64,000 bases of DNA from Ptychodera flava (lineage: Eukaryota; Hemichordata; Enteropneusta; Ptychoderidae): contig NC_091947.1 of NCBI RefSeq assembly GCF_041260155.1, positions 33,552,032-33,616,031 of the forward strand. The letters run 5' to 3'. Below, one piece after another: positions 1 to 11,244 of this stretch. Position 1 is the stretch's first letter. The number at the start of each line of letters is the position of its first letter. Under the pieces are notes generated by a model. That model had not been told where the DNA came from and searched no databases. It saw nothing but the letters and a program-made list of their open reading frames with translations. A program made the position numbers and the translations under genes.

Positions 1-418
<418 letters not shown>

Positions 419-559
419 CATGTCCACCTTTTGTTTTACCTATGTCGCGCGCCGGGGGGGTCACCCTGTTTTCAAAATTTGGAATGGGGGGTCAGCCACT
501 TTTTGACGTCGGCAAAAAATAATCCACCGCCCCCCCCCCCCGGCCGAAGAAACTGACCA

Positions 560-2010
560 GTCCCTTATATCGTACTGAATTCAATGTACTCTAATGTCTT
601 AGTGATTTAGGTCTACAGTCCACAGCAATTAAAGTTTACGTCACTAAAACTAGCGAGATACCAAACCAAGTAATATGATAACTTATTATTCAGATCAACT
701 GCGGAGTTCTAACTGCGACGGAAATACCTATAAGGGAGCCGTCATTTATGGCCTGAGGCTCGGAGGAATTTCATAGAAAAATTTGAAATTTCGAGTACCC
801 CCCCCCGCCAACCCAGATGAATTTGAGTAACCCCCCTCTAACACAGAAATTTTGACTGACACCCCCCCCCCTTATTTAGAAAAGTTAAATATCAAGACAT
901 CTATTTGTAAAATTTACAAAAATACAGCAATAGTAAACATCTTTCATATATCCTAGTGTACTCTACTAGATTATCATCGGTTATCTCATGCATTCAAGTT
1001 GAAAAACGTGAAACCAACAAAACGAAAATCAAAGTCACGACAAAATGTAGACATAAAAGCTCACGTTATAACCGATAACGGTCGTCTACTATCCTATCAG
1101 ATCACAGTCGCTTGTTTGCTCTAATTGCGCTCTGCGCCGACACGCCCCATAAACATTCTTCCAACGCGTGTCTATGGGGTTCTCCACACCCGTATGTACA
1201 CATACATGCCTATGGCGCGCGTAGGCGCAAAGCCGAATAGGAGTAAATAAGCGATTGTGTATCACATTCTTTGCTAAGGACGGATTACAACAAATTATGG
1301 TGTCGTTGACACCAACACACATCAGCCGTATTGAGTAGTGGACATGAATTACAGGGAGGGGTTAGTAATGGGGAGATTCGATGAAAGGAAGGAGAAAGTC
1401 ATCCACTTTCATTTACTGCTAAGGGTGCGTGTCACTAATTATTTAGAACAAAATTGAAACAATTTGATTCTAAGTTAATATGGATGTATCTAGCCCATTC
1501 ATGGCCATGGTCACATCTTGGTTACCTTCAAGGCTATTATATGTTGATCTGTAACAATAAAAATATGCAATAGAGTTTCTAAATACAGGGTACGATCAAA
1601 GTTAAATGTGCATCAATACATCGCCACATGTCAAGAAATAGCAGGTATGTAAGATCGTAGGGTGAAAATGACAATTTTCCAACACTTACTAGCGAGAGAA
1701 ACATATTTTTCAGGCCTTCTATCGATCATGGCAATATAATGTTTATTGCAATTACAGCCATCGGCAAATATTAAATTTGTCACCAGAACACGACGATGAG
1801 TCCCAGCCTAATATTACATACAGAATTTCCCGATAGACAGTACCTACAACGTTCATCACCTCATGTCTATAAGTTTAAATGAGTTCAAATGAAAAACAGT
1901 TGAAACACGGTCGAAAGAATACCAAGTTGAATTTATTAAGCCCCTGAAACACGGTAAGAAAATGAAAATTTTGAAAATGGAATTTGCAGATGACAAAAGG
2001 AAACTAATTT
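560..2010. other. Intergenic DNA without a recognised gene
   Basis: The stretch 780-880 holds C-rich runs separated by AAATTT-like sequence, probably an old repeat fragment. No coding region or RNA gene was recognised in the rest. Confidence 0.4.
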
Positions 2011-2018
2011 GTCAAAGT

Positions 2019-2024
2019 AAAAAA
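2019..2024 (-). terminator. Pol III terminator of tRNA-Sec
   Basis: Six A residues on the plus strand (TTTTTT on the transcribed sense) begin 5 nt beyond the tRNA 3' end. This is the usual Pol III stop signal. Confidence 0.8.
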
Positions 2025-2028
2025 TGGG

Positions 2029-2115
2029 CGCCCAGAAGGCGGAATCGAACCGCTCCGAAGCTAATCGGCTACAGGTTTGAAGCCTGCACCCCAGACCACT
2101 GAGGCTCATCCGGGC
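2029..2115 (-). tRNA. tRNA-Sec: Selenocysteine tRNA, tRNA-Sec(TCA)
   Basis: This 87-nt gene on the minus strand supplies tRNA[Ser]Sec, which is charged with serine, converted to selenocysteine and read at UGA codons with a SECIS element. What is seen: the 5' end GCCCGGATGA, a 9+4-type long acceptor/T stack, the anticodon loop CTTCAAA with anticodon TCA (2078-2080 on the plus strand), a long variable arm closed by CCGA/TCGG, and the T arm GCGGTTCGATTCCGC. The last G is the discriminator base. It matches the remembered vertebrate tRNA-Sec along almost its whole length, differing mainly in the variable arm. The TATA-like box upstream and T-run downstream fit a functional gene. It is usually single-copy in animals. 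Confidence 0.96.
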
Positions 2116-2141
2116 AAGATACGGCAGGAGATTTAGCGGTA

Positions 2142-2147
2142 CTTATA
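2142..2147 (-). promoter_or_regulatory. Upstream TATA-like box of tRNA-Sec
   Basis: TATAAG on the minus strand lies 27-32 nt upstream of the tRNA 5' end. Animal tRNA-Sec genes differ from other tRNAs in using an upstream TATA box plus a proximal sequence element, and this spacing is the one expected. The PSE should lie near 2165-2190, but I cannot identify it from a consensus. Confidence 0.6.
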
Positions 2148-2570
2148 CTGCAGAACGTAACAATAACGCTCTGTCTGGAATGTGTATTATGACTTGAAGC
2201 CGACTTTCAACTATCAAATAAATGTTGTAAACTTAGAACAGCATCAATCTACAGGCAAATGAGACATTTATAGTTCAAAACAATATATTAATAATAATGG
2301 AATGCGAATATTACTAATAGAATCAGTTGGGGTTTGATCGGGGACTATTTTCCTTTCCACTCTGCAATACTTGAAAAAAATCATTGAACGGGTTCAATGG
2401 GGTTTTGTTGGTGTGCGAACAGTACTGTAGCGGATTTGCTAATTTTGAGAGGGTATTTACTTAATTGTCTTGCGTCAGGGGTGAGGCAACTCCATAACCT
2501 CGAGGGGATCGGGGTTGAATCGACTGCAGTTTTGACGTGCTGTATATAGGCTATTAACAATAATTCATTG

Positions 2571-2573
<3 letters not shown>

Positions 2574-2603
<30 letters not shown>
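2574..2603. repeat. (TA)n microsatellite
   Basis: A short TA run at the left edge of the first copy of a tandem duplication. Confidence 0.9.
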
Positions 2604-2953
<350 letters not shown>

Positions 2954-2985
2954 AATCAATGAAATTTTCCTCAGTATTTTTCGGT

Positions 2986-2989
2986 AAAA
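2986..2989 (-). terminator. Pol III terminator of tRNA-Trp
   Basis: AAAA on the plus strand (TTTT in the sense direction) lies 12 nt past the tRNA 3' end. It is a minimal Pol III stop. Confidence 0.55.
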
Positions 2990-3000
2990 GAATTGGCCAC

Positions 3001-3072
3001 TGACCCCGACGTGATTTGAACACGCAACCTTCTGATCTGGAGTCAGACGCGCTACCGTTGCGCCACGGAGTC
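3001..3072 (-). tRNA. tRNA-Trp: tRNA-Trp(CCA)
   Basis: This 72-nt minus-strand gene starts GACTCCGTGGCGC and carries anticodon CCA in the loop CTCCAGA (3038-3040 on the plus strand). The internal A box (TGGCGCAACGGTA) and B box (GTTCAAATC) are intact, and the acceptor stem closes as GACTCCG/CGGGGTC with tolerable pairs. It is nearly identical to the remembered vertebrate tRNA-Trp. No intron is present. Confidence 0.96.
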
Positions 3073-3139
3073 ATTGCTGATATATCATAGCAAGTAAAGC
3101 GATTTATATGATGCAACCAACGTATCATATACCTCACCA

Positions 3140-4018
3140 CGTCACTGCCTGGTTTGTAACAGTATATATGTATCTACAATATATCAGTCTTCAGTTCATG
3201 CGCTTTTCATGAAATTCGTTTCACCACATTTACAATAACACTTAAAGCCTTTGTTGAAAATATACACAGTACAACGGGTATTGTTGATACATTATCCGAC
3301 CGAGAAATTATTGAATTAGGCCTATATGTATTAAAATTTTACCTTGTTATACATATTACTGTATTTATATATCGGCTGTGAAAAGCTCGAAGAGCTTTAC
3401 AACAGCCAATCTAGCTGCAATGTAAGTACAGTTATGTCATTGGTCTTATCATATAGCTGTGTAAGTGTGTGTTGTGCTTTAAGGGCGCCTATTGTTCATC
3501 AAACAATAAAACAATAATACACAGCGCCCCCATAGCGCTGATTCATACGTTGTGGCATGCTGCAGAATACTAGTATATATATGCCTGCCGAAATTTGTCC
3601 ACGAGATAATACAGTACGGAAATGACATGAATTGCAACGATAATATGATTGAAACAACAGTGACAAGAAGTTAATGTTCTTCCACTCCACTGGCAAATAA
3701 GCTTACAGTAATGGATACCATAAATGATGTTTTCCGTTCATACTAGTTCCGGATACTAGTATTCATTTTCGGGAAGAATTTTATCTTAGAGACTCAATCC
3801 ATCCTACTGATCCGCGGACTAAGCATAGATCCAACGAAAATTACATACAAATAGAACTTTTACAAAATAGAAGATGGGAAAAAATTACATCAAGAAGTTA
3901 AAACATATATCGGATGAAACATATAAGGGTTTTACTAGAGTATCGGTATTTTGTCACGCCGGTGTTGGTAGCTCAGGATATCGCATTTACGGTAGCTGGA
4001 ATTTCCCACGAGCGCATA
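3140..4018. other. Intergenic DNA without a recognised gene
   Basis: AT-rich sequence. No RNA gene, long coding region or clear repeat is visible. Confidence 0.4.
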
Positions 4019-4038
4019 GCTCTCTCTGTCTCTCTCTG

Positions 4039-4069
<31 letters not shown>

Positions 4070-4076
4070 GTCTCTG

Positions 4077-4110
<34 letters not shown>

Positions 4111-4175
4111 ACACACACACACACATACACACACACACCCCGGACACACACACACACACACACATATATACACAC
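4019..4175. repeat. Compound microsatellite (TCTCTG)n-(CA)n
   Basis: A CT/CTG tract (about 4019-4110) passes into CA repeats (4111-4175). Open frames across it are low-complexity artefacts. Confidence 0.95.
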
Positions 4176-4181
4176 AAGATA

Positions 4182-4275
4182 CAGGGCTCGAAATCAACTT
4201 TTTTCCCCGGTAGTCCCATTGGGCTACCATTTTCTAAAGTTGGTAGCCCAGCGACAAGGTCTGGTAGCCCGTGCA
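4182..4275. repeat. Possible DNA-transposon end (CAGGGCTCGAAATC...)
   Basis: The tract starts CAGGGCTCGAAAT and goes on with three variants of GGTAGCCCA. I recall such starts from hAT-type repeats in animal genomes, but no matching inverted end is visible nearby. At most it is a solo end or fragment. Confidence 0.3.
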
Positions 4276-4279
4276 TGAA

Positions 4280-5570
4280 TGAAGAGGTTTCTTTTTGTAA
4301 AGGATATTTTTATTTATATCTATGAACGATTTATTTTGCATGATTCTATCCAGGAAGTGAATTTTCTAGTCATTTTACATCAATACCTGCAGATCATAGC
4401 CGTAGAAGAACGGTATACCATGTGCAGTGGACAACGGTGACGCCTCAAAGTTTCACGAATTATTCACACACACGCAGAGCTTATATCCAAATTTTGATGT
4501 TCGCAATGACAACGACTTTTCTTGAACTTTTAAGAAACTTTAAGTAGAGCAGTCTCTGTACTGTGAAACTTTCTACATTTAGATTACAAAGTTTCCAGTA
4601 GCAACTTGGAAGTGAGGAGTGACAGTGTTTGCCATTATTTTATGAAAAATAACAAATCTCATACGATAGCTTTTTAGGCTATTGCTTACTTGAATAACGT
4701 AATAAAGGTACTTTTCCAGGCTGTAGGGAGCGATTAACGGTTTGTGTACAGAATTAAATTATTCAAGCATTACTTCAGCAAGGCTGTGGGAAGGGGACCA
4801 AGACAGCTTGTTTGACTGTATGATGAGAGATAGTTCTTCGGCACTGGCCGGTCGGATGGAAAGACGAGATATTGAATTTACCAACGAAATGAAAATTTAA
4901 GAACTAAGAATCTAGTCTATACAAGGATTTATATTTATCTTGCTTGCACACTACAAAGATGGAGGTACAAGTGAGATTACTGTATTTTCTGGTTGGCAGT
5001 TTCACTTGTTGTCGTTGTTATACTCATTTTAACACTTCCTTTGTTGTGTTTCGCACCTCCTGCACCCTTTTGTTCTCCTGTCTACATACCTTTTTACAGT
5101 GAATAATTATGTGGGTACGTTTGTTTTGGGCCACAGTCCTGTGATTCAGTTTTTGCACGGAGCACGGTTACTCTACCCATGGAGTTCCAGCTCCATGCTC
5201 TACCCCAACGTGCACGGGGATACAAGCAAGATGGTCTTTACTTAGATTTCTTGTTTTTGAAAACTGATACTATATACCACTGATCGCATTTAGGAATACA
5301 ACCTATTGCTGTAATGTTTACCATTGAAGATCAAAACGGCGGCTACTGTCTTGCAGTACCGACACTGATAGTTGCAAAGGCGCCTGATATATTCATGAAA
5401 GCAATAATACATTACATTTTGTGCAACAACTTCTCTAAGGCTCAATGTGTTCAACTTGAACAGCGAAAAATCAAAGATTTTTCCATTATCATATCGTATG
5501 GTTGGAATAGTGGAATCAAATGTAAGCATTAATTTGTCAAAATTGGTTAAATTGTGAATGATCAAGGGTG
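4280..5570. other. Intergenic DNA without a recognised gene
   Basis: No coding or RNA gene was recognised. Small open frames near 5290-5565 overlap on both strands and look random. Confidence 0.4.
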
Positions 5571-5580
5571 GAGGTGGGCT

Positions 5581-5800
5581 GAATCATCGTGGCGCAGTGG
5601 TAAAGTCCAAGCCTTTGGAACCATAGTCACTAGGAGTCAGGCCGAATAGAGTTCAATACCCGCACAGGCCCACCTTGATTCAGAGACACTTGGCGCACCC
5701 CTACTTGTACAAGCTAACAAAGACAGAGCAAGGCGAAAACCAGGCCCGAATACGGCCCCGAGTCTGCAAAGCAGTCTGTAGTCATTTATTTTTATTAAAA
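5581..5800 (+). mobile_element. tRNA-derived SINE (candidate)
   Basis: A Pol III A box (TGGCGCAGTGGTA, 5590-5602) and a degenerate B box (AGTTCAATACC, ending near 5660) are spaced as in a tRNA gene, followed by about 140 bp of unrelated sequence ending in a T/A-rich tail. This head-body-tail layout is that of a tRNA-derived SINE. The head has a long loop region like a Leu/Ser-class tRNA but does not fold as an intact tRNA by eye. An isolated tRNA pseudogene is the alternative. Confidence 0.5.
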
Positions 5801-5819
5801 TGGAGACAGTGGTTTCCAT

Positions 5820-6550
5820 GGTTGGTATAGTGTATTTTTTTCTTTAAAAATATAACTTTAATAAAAACTTTTGCTTTTATTCTTTGGAGGTAGTAAATTA
5901 TAATATATACTTTGTTCTGCTTTCATGACCCGTTATCATTATCACTTTGAAAATGTGATGGAAAAAATGTGTGCAAAAGTTGGAACAACAAGGAAAACTC
6001 TTTCCATGTAGGATATCCCTATCTAGGCTAGCTATTGATTAAGCAAGAAAGTACTTTTACTGTATTACTGACATCAAAGACATTTTTTCAAAAAAGCAAC
6101 ATTTGAAAATATGACCAAAAAATATACCAACATCACTGTTGTGTAAATCAAAGTCTTGAAATGTGACAAATAAGTCTACTTCTGTGACTTCAACAGGACT
6201 GTCTGTACATTAATTGAACTAAAAGCGAGATATGTGGAGAGTGAAAACATTTCATGATACCAGATATTAGGGCTACAGTTCAACTTGGAAAAAGTCTCTG
6301 CGATGGTGTAGTCCAGCCATGTGTGACACGGTGATATATTCAATTACATCATATGCCATCATCAGTTCGTATAGAACTTGAAGATGAATTCCAACCTATG
6401 ATTAGGTTGGCCCTGTTACCATGTCCTAATATCTATCCAACAGTAGAAACAAAATTAATAAAGATAGAAACATCGAAGTAAAACTAAATTAAGCTTCATT
6501 AAACCAAGGTAAGTTTACTTCAAGTTGAGATCGATGCGGTTGATGAAAGT
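5820..6550. other. Intergenic DNA without a recognised gene
   Basis: AT-rich; nothing recognised. Confidence 0.4.
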
Positions 6551-6553
6551 AAT

Positions 6554-6599
6554 GCTTGAGTCACGGTCCCTCCACAAAGGAGGGACCGTGCTTGAGTCA
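6554..6599. repeat. 26-bp palindrome flanked by a 10-bp direct repeat
   Basis: GCTTGAGTCA occurs at 6554-6563 and again at 6590-6599. Between them lies a palindrome CGGTCCCTCC...GGAGGGACCG with a short central loop. The arrangement looks like a minimal insertion with target duplication, or the remnant of an excised element. Confidence 0.8.
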
Positions 6600-6678
6600 A
6601 GGCGTCTAAATTTCGTTGTTATTTCTGTTAATTGCCCTCCCTGATCCCCTTCATTAATTTGTCCTACCGATCACCGAT

Positions 6679-6766
6679 GCGAGGGCATATACCCTTGACC
6701 AAATAACTCGTTAGCAGCTCTTATGATATGCTAACGAGATATTTGGTCTGGGCGATAAGCCCCCGC
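6679..6766. repeat. 88-bp inverted repeat (hairpin)
   Basis: The inner arms (6697-6716 and 6729-6748) match at 19 of 20 positions around a 12-nt loop. The outer 17-18 bp pair imperfectly. It abuts the Kolobok-like element. Confidence 0.85.
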
Positions 6767-6770
6767 GTTA

Positions 6771-8470
6771 GGGACGGACCATTAGATCTTGGGAGGGGGT
6801 GGTCAAAAACAGAAAAAAAAAATTTCAGAGCAGAAAGTTAGGAAAAAAAAAATCTTCAAACTAGTTTGCAAAATAAAAAAAAATAAATAAGAAGACAAAG
6901 GCGTAAAAAAAAATTCTGCAAAAGTCTTTAAAATTTTGAATTTTTTTAGATTTTACCGACAGAAAGCAACTTTCTGTATTTTTTAGTACATCCTCCCGGC
7001 ACATTTTTAATTTTAATTTATACATTTAGAGTGACTGTATCCCTTATACTGGAATTTGTGATTATCTTATCTTTTCAGGACTTTTGTATTCTGATCACTT
7101 GAAAATTATGAAATTATAGAGCCTGTTTTCTACTTGTTTCCTGCGTACAAACCAAGCAGGTACACTAGGTAAAACATTGAAACTATGGTATGGTTGTCAA
7201 GACAGAAAGTTGTATTTGCCTTTTAAGATCAAGGTAAACAGATGCAGGCCACATCAGTTTCATTTTTTTCCCAGCATTTTATTGCAATGATGAATGCAAG
7301 AATGGGTGAACAAGTAGAAACACGTCAATAATGATAAAACAACATATCAAGTCATTATGTATTATTTTGCTTTTAAAAAGGCATTTTCAATTCTTTTTTC
7401 TCAAAAAACAGCCTCAAAAAACAACAGCAACACATGTTTTAACATTCAACAATATACAGATTTTTTGACCATGAATGGCATAAAATGCCCTAAAAAGACA
7501 AATATTTAAATTTCAACATATCTATACACATCAAATCAATTTGGACATGCTGCTACAGAGAAATAGATGTTTTGATCAAAAAAGGGCAACAATTGCTCTA
7601 AAAACACAAATATGCAAATTTAACTATATTATTTAGCTTATTTTAGCTTCTCAGCTTGTCAAAATCAATTGTAAATCATGAGATATGCATGATGTTTGGT
7701 CGAGTGAATGTAGGCATTTCACCACGCAGTAGAAAGGGAAGCCAGGAAACCAAAATAGTCAATTTTCAAAACTATAGGAAGCTACTGAGGAGCAAGAAGA
7801 CCATGTTTCAGAGGAAGATGTGTAATCCGAAAAAAATGCTCCCAAAGTGCCACCAAATAACACCATTTTTATCTCTATTTTTCAAAAGCTCCAGTAGCAG
7901 GAGGGGGACACCCCCTCCTGACCTCCCCGCAAAAATACTCCCAAAGTGCCACCAAATAACACCATTTTAATCTCTATTTTTCATAAGCTCCAACGGCAGG
8001 AGGGGGACACCCCCTCATGACCACCCCCCGCAAAAATACTCCCCAAGTGCCACCAAATAACACCATTTTAATCTCTACTTTTCAAAAGCTCCAACGGCAG
8101 GAGGGGGACACCCCTTCCTGACCTCCCCCCGCAAAAATACTCCCCAAGTGCCACCAAATAACACCATTTTAATCTCTATTTTTCAAAAACTCCAACAGCA
8201 GCAGGGGGACACCTCTCTCCTGACCTCCCCCCCCTCTGTGACCGCTTGCGTGGCCGCTTGTGGTGCTTGGCACCACATCTTTGCCCTCTTTATGTTCAGA
8301 CAACGACGAACTAAAAAAAAATTATAAATCTGAAAATTTACTCTGAAAAAAAAATTTGCACAGCTTATCTCAATGGGATAAAAAAAAATTCAGAAATTTA
8401 CAATAGTAAAAAAAAAATTTTCACAATTTCATTGTGACCACCCCCCTCCCAAGGTCTAATGGTCCATCCC
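6771..8470. mobile_element. Kolobok-like non-autonomous DNA transposon, 1.7 kb
   Basis: About 34-bp terminal inverted repeats start GGGACGGACCATTAGA (left) and end TCTAATGGTCCATCCC (right, 8437-8470), with a few mismatches. The right flank is TTAA and the left is TTA, consistent with a TTAA target site and the (R)AGGG-type ends known for the Kolobok superfamily. The interior has many A-runs and the tandem array at 7838-8236. No transposase coding region is recognisable, so it would need a helper. Confidence 0.7.
7838..8236. repeat. Tandem array, four copies of an ~100-bp unit
   Basis: GTGCCACCAAATAACACC recurs at 7847, 7946, 8047 and 8148 (periods 99, 101, 101). Each unit also contains a palindrome CAGGAGGGGG-ACA-CCCCCTCCTG or a close variant. 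The array lies inside the Kolobok-like element. Confidence 0.9.
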
Positions 8471-8479
8471 TTAATGAAG

Positions 8480-10490
8480 GGGAACAGGAAGGATATAAAC
8501 TGTTTTCTTTGAAATATTATGACGAGTTAGCGATGGTAAAGTAATAGGTACACACGTGACACAGGTAAGGCTTATATAATGAAAAAAGGTCAAATACACG
8601 ACATCTATTGATCGTATTCATGACTTCTAGACGAATAATGCCTGCAGCACCCTGTGGTCTATGTGAGTGTTTTGCTTACGCCGCTGCCGTACGTAAGGGA
8701 ATCATACACAGGTAAACTTAGTGAACAGTTTGACTTTTGACCATATGTTGATCATTTATATAAGGGTATGGAGGTCGTACACTGTACTAGCTCCATGGGT
8801 AGCTCAAACCTCATTACATATCTTACACCGCAAACTTGATAGACTTGGGATTGGTCCCATTGCATTTCTTAGATGTAAGTGTAACCTTTCTGAAAGAACA
8901 TAGTGCAACTAAATATTCTTGTTAAAAGTGTTTGCACTGTGACCAAAAGGTGATAAGCCTTCCTCGGTCAGTCTGCATAATTCAGCGTCCGACGGCGTGA
9001 ATGACACCTCCAACGACGTGTAAAACCAGATATGAACTGTAAATGCTCACGTGTTTCATTATATATTGAAGTTATGTGTAAATTTGAACCTTTGCCACAT
9101 GTTTGCAACTTCATTGAAAGTATTATGATCAACATAATGAACAATATTCACCACAGATTAACTTTAAATATAGCTATGGATATGTGATGATTGAAGGAAT
9201 GTATCGGGACAGGCAGTGGCATAATAACCTTTGCAAGACTTGTCATTTTTGAACCTTGATATTATAATCTTATCCATTCTTAGAAAGTTTATATGCATAT
9301 AAGAAGGGTAGCTTGCTTGTACATTTTATTGAGTAGGGGAATGATTTTTCCAAACATTACAGAACAGTTTTCAAGAATTCGGTACCGTACGAATTGTGAA
9401 TTTCAAGTGAAAACTTTGAAATCTATCTTTTAGGTGATATTGGTAAGTAGCCACAGGTGAATAAGTTACAATATCTGTATTGCAAATGTTAAAGGCGTTT
9501 GTTTTCAACAAAAAATTATTCATAAGAATTCGAACATGTCAATTTCGTTGTAACCTTAGAAATGTCACCAGTGTAAAGTACTGAATAAACAGTAAAATAC
9601 TTAAATCATCCATGCATTTAATACACAAACAAATGCTTGACGAGTAAAATTCCGTAAAGAAGTGTAGAATCTTTAATCTTTAATTAAAGTGTTTAATTTC
9701 ATAGTAGCCAAAGTTTAAAACAATCTATGATAAAAGTGGCAAATCAGATATTGGAAAGGTATTGTTTGGGCCGATGCTTGGTCCACGGAGGGGCCCCTAG
9801 GCTACCTCCATACATCATCTAAGAATTCCCCTTCCCTCATACAGGTGGTAAGAAACAATTCCCAGTTTGCATTACTCTGATTAAAACGTTTGCAAAGAAG
9901 CATGTAAACTTGTGAGAGCAAGTGATAATTCAAAAAGCTTGATACACTTAAATCTCCATGTATTATTTAATATATTAGTAGACCAAATATATATTTTTAA
10001 TAATACAGAAAGCCATAACTTAGTCGATCGGCCATTTTGATAACATTTGTAGGAACACAGCTAAATAAAAAAAAACAATGAAAGACGTATGGATAACCGG
10101 TACCAGACCGTTTCCCTTGGAGTGAGATTGCACATTCTTCACTAGTTCTTCATATTTGCTTGTCCATCGTCATCTTTTTTCAATTGTTCATTCCCAATTC
10201 AATTTGTCACATTTTGTTCATTGATTTGTACACCACATTCTCTCAAAGCAAGAGAAGCCGACAACTTTAAAATCAGCACCTCTAGATTTTGCTTTCAGTC
10301 TGCCAATCTGAACAGCTTCATGATTAGGCCTACTTTTTCCTTTGTCATTGGCTTATTTGTGAACTACATTCATTCGACCGTCTACGATTCATTACATGAA
10401 ACAGTAACGTTTTAATACTGCGATATTTCTAAATTCATCACTGAAGGTCTTATTTTTCGTACATATTTAAGTTTGTGATCCTGGTATAAA
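8480..10490. other. Intergenic DNA without a recognised gene
   Basis: AT-rich; nothing recognised. Confidence 0.4.
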
Positions 10491-10589
10491 AAAGATTTTG
10501 AACCTGTATCTTGTATCCCTCCCCTCCCCCGCCCCCGGCCCCCCCCAACCCATGACTCACCCCCTCACCGCCCTGACATTTCGCAGGAA

Positions 10590-10691
10590 GTTAAAATGCA
10601 TTGTTGGAAACGCAATATGGCCGCTCAGTGGCGATAAACGTGACAGACAGCAGACAGACGACGTGGCAGACACGCCACTTGTTTACAAGAC
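10590..10691 (+). other. Possible non-coding 5' exon / promoter of XPNPEP1
   Basis: This locally GC-richer stretch contains AATATGGCCGCT, which resembles the YY1-type start-site motif, and ends at ACAAGACAG|GTAACT, a fair splice donor. The coding ATG of XPNPEP1 lies 4.4 kb downstream in an exon with a splice acceptor at 15121, so an upstream untranslated exon must exist. This is only a candidate for it. Confidence 0.2.
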
Positions 10692-11021
10692 AGGTAACTA
10701 TTATATGAGAATTGTCGTAAATCATAGTTGCAGTCACCTGCAATTTTCCGACACAGACGTGGTAAACAAGGCGTGTGATCCACCGCTTCTTTGTTGGTTG
10801 GTAAGCATTTCAAGCACGTCACGTCGCGCCTGTGTGAACACCGCTACAGGCGTCAAACTCAAAGAGACAGGTGCCCAGCTCACCCTAAGCAGCTATGTAC
10901 GGCACTATGATAACTATTATATATAGTTAGTCTTATATTGCAGTTACAGGGCCGTACGTACTGACAGCCGAGCGCCTGTGCAGGCATGTCGTTTGTGTCA
11001 AAGACGCTATTGCTGGCGCTG

Positions 11022-11042
11022 GGGTCAACTGGGGTCAACTGA
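11022..11042. repeat. Short tandem repeat of CTGGGGTCAA
   Basis: GGGTCA half sites are repeated with 4 bp between them (DR4-like nuclear receptor arrangement). Function is unknown. Confidence 0.4.
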
Positions 11043-11068
11043 AACCGTTTATACTCGGTGGGTGGAAC

Positions 11069-11166
11069 CACAGGCATTCGACTCGCTGCAATGCAAGCAA
11101 ACCGTCACTGATTTTCTTACTGGTTGCATTAGTGACGGTTTGCTTGCAGTGAGTCGAATGCCTGTG
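11069..11166. mobile_element. 98-bp hairpin element with CACAGG ends
   Basis: The arms CACAGGCATTCGACTC...AAACCGTCACT and their reverse complement pair over about 37 bp, with one 5-nt extra segment in the left arm and a 21-nt loop. The flanks are GGTGGAAC (left) and GATGGAAC (right), a 7/8 match that may be a target-site duplication. No coding capacity. Confidence 0.65.
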
Positions 11167-11183
11167 GATGGAACTGGCGGTAC

Positions 11184-11201
11184 ACTGGTACATGTACCAG
11201 T
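11184..11201. repeat. 18-bp perfect palindrome
   Basis: ACTGGTACATGTACCAGT, just right of the hairpin element. Confidence 0.9.
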
Positions 11202-11244
11202 ATACAACAGTGGGGAAGCTTTCTTGAGGACCGTGTTGTAATGT

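Noticed and set aside
3874-4278. 134-aa open frame rich in Ser-Leu and Thr-His
   Set aside because: Produced by the CT/CA microsatellite.
5160-5215. Short inverted CACGG/CACGG and GGAGTT/CCATGG patterns
   Set aside because: Too short and imperfect to distinguish from chance.
7656-7970. 104-aa open frame inside the Kolobok-like element
   Set aside because: It reads into the 100-bp tandem array and has no transposase motif.
10498-10926. 142-aa open frame
   Set aside because: No recognisable domain. It overlaps other frames and palindromic sequence, and is more likely non-coding.
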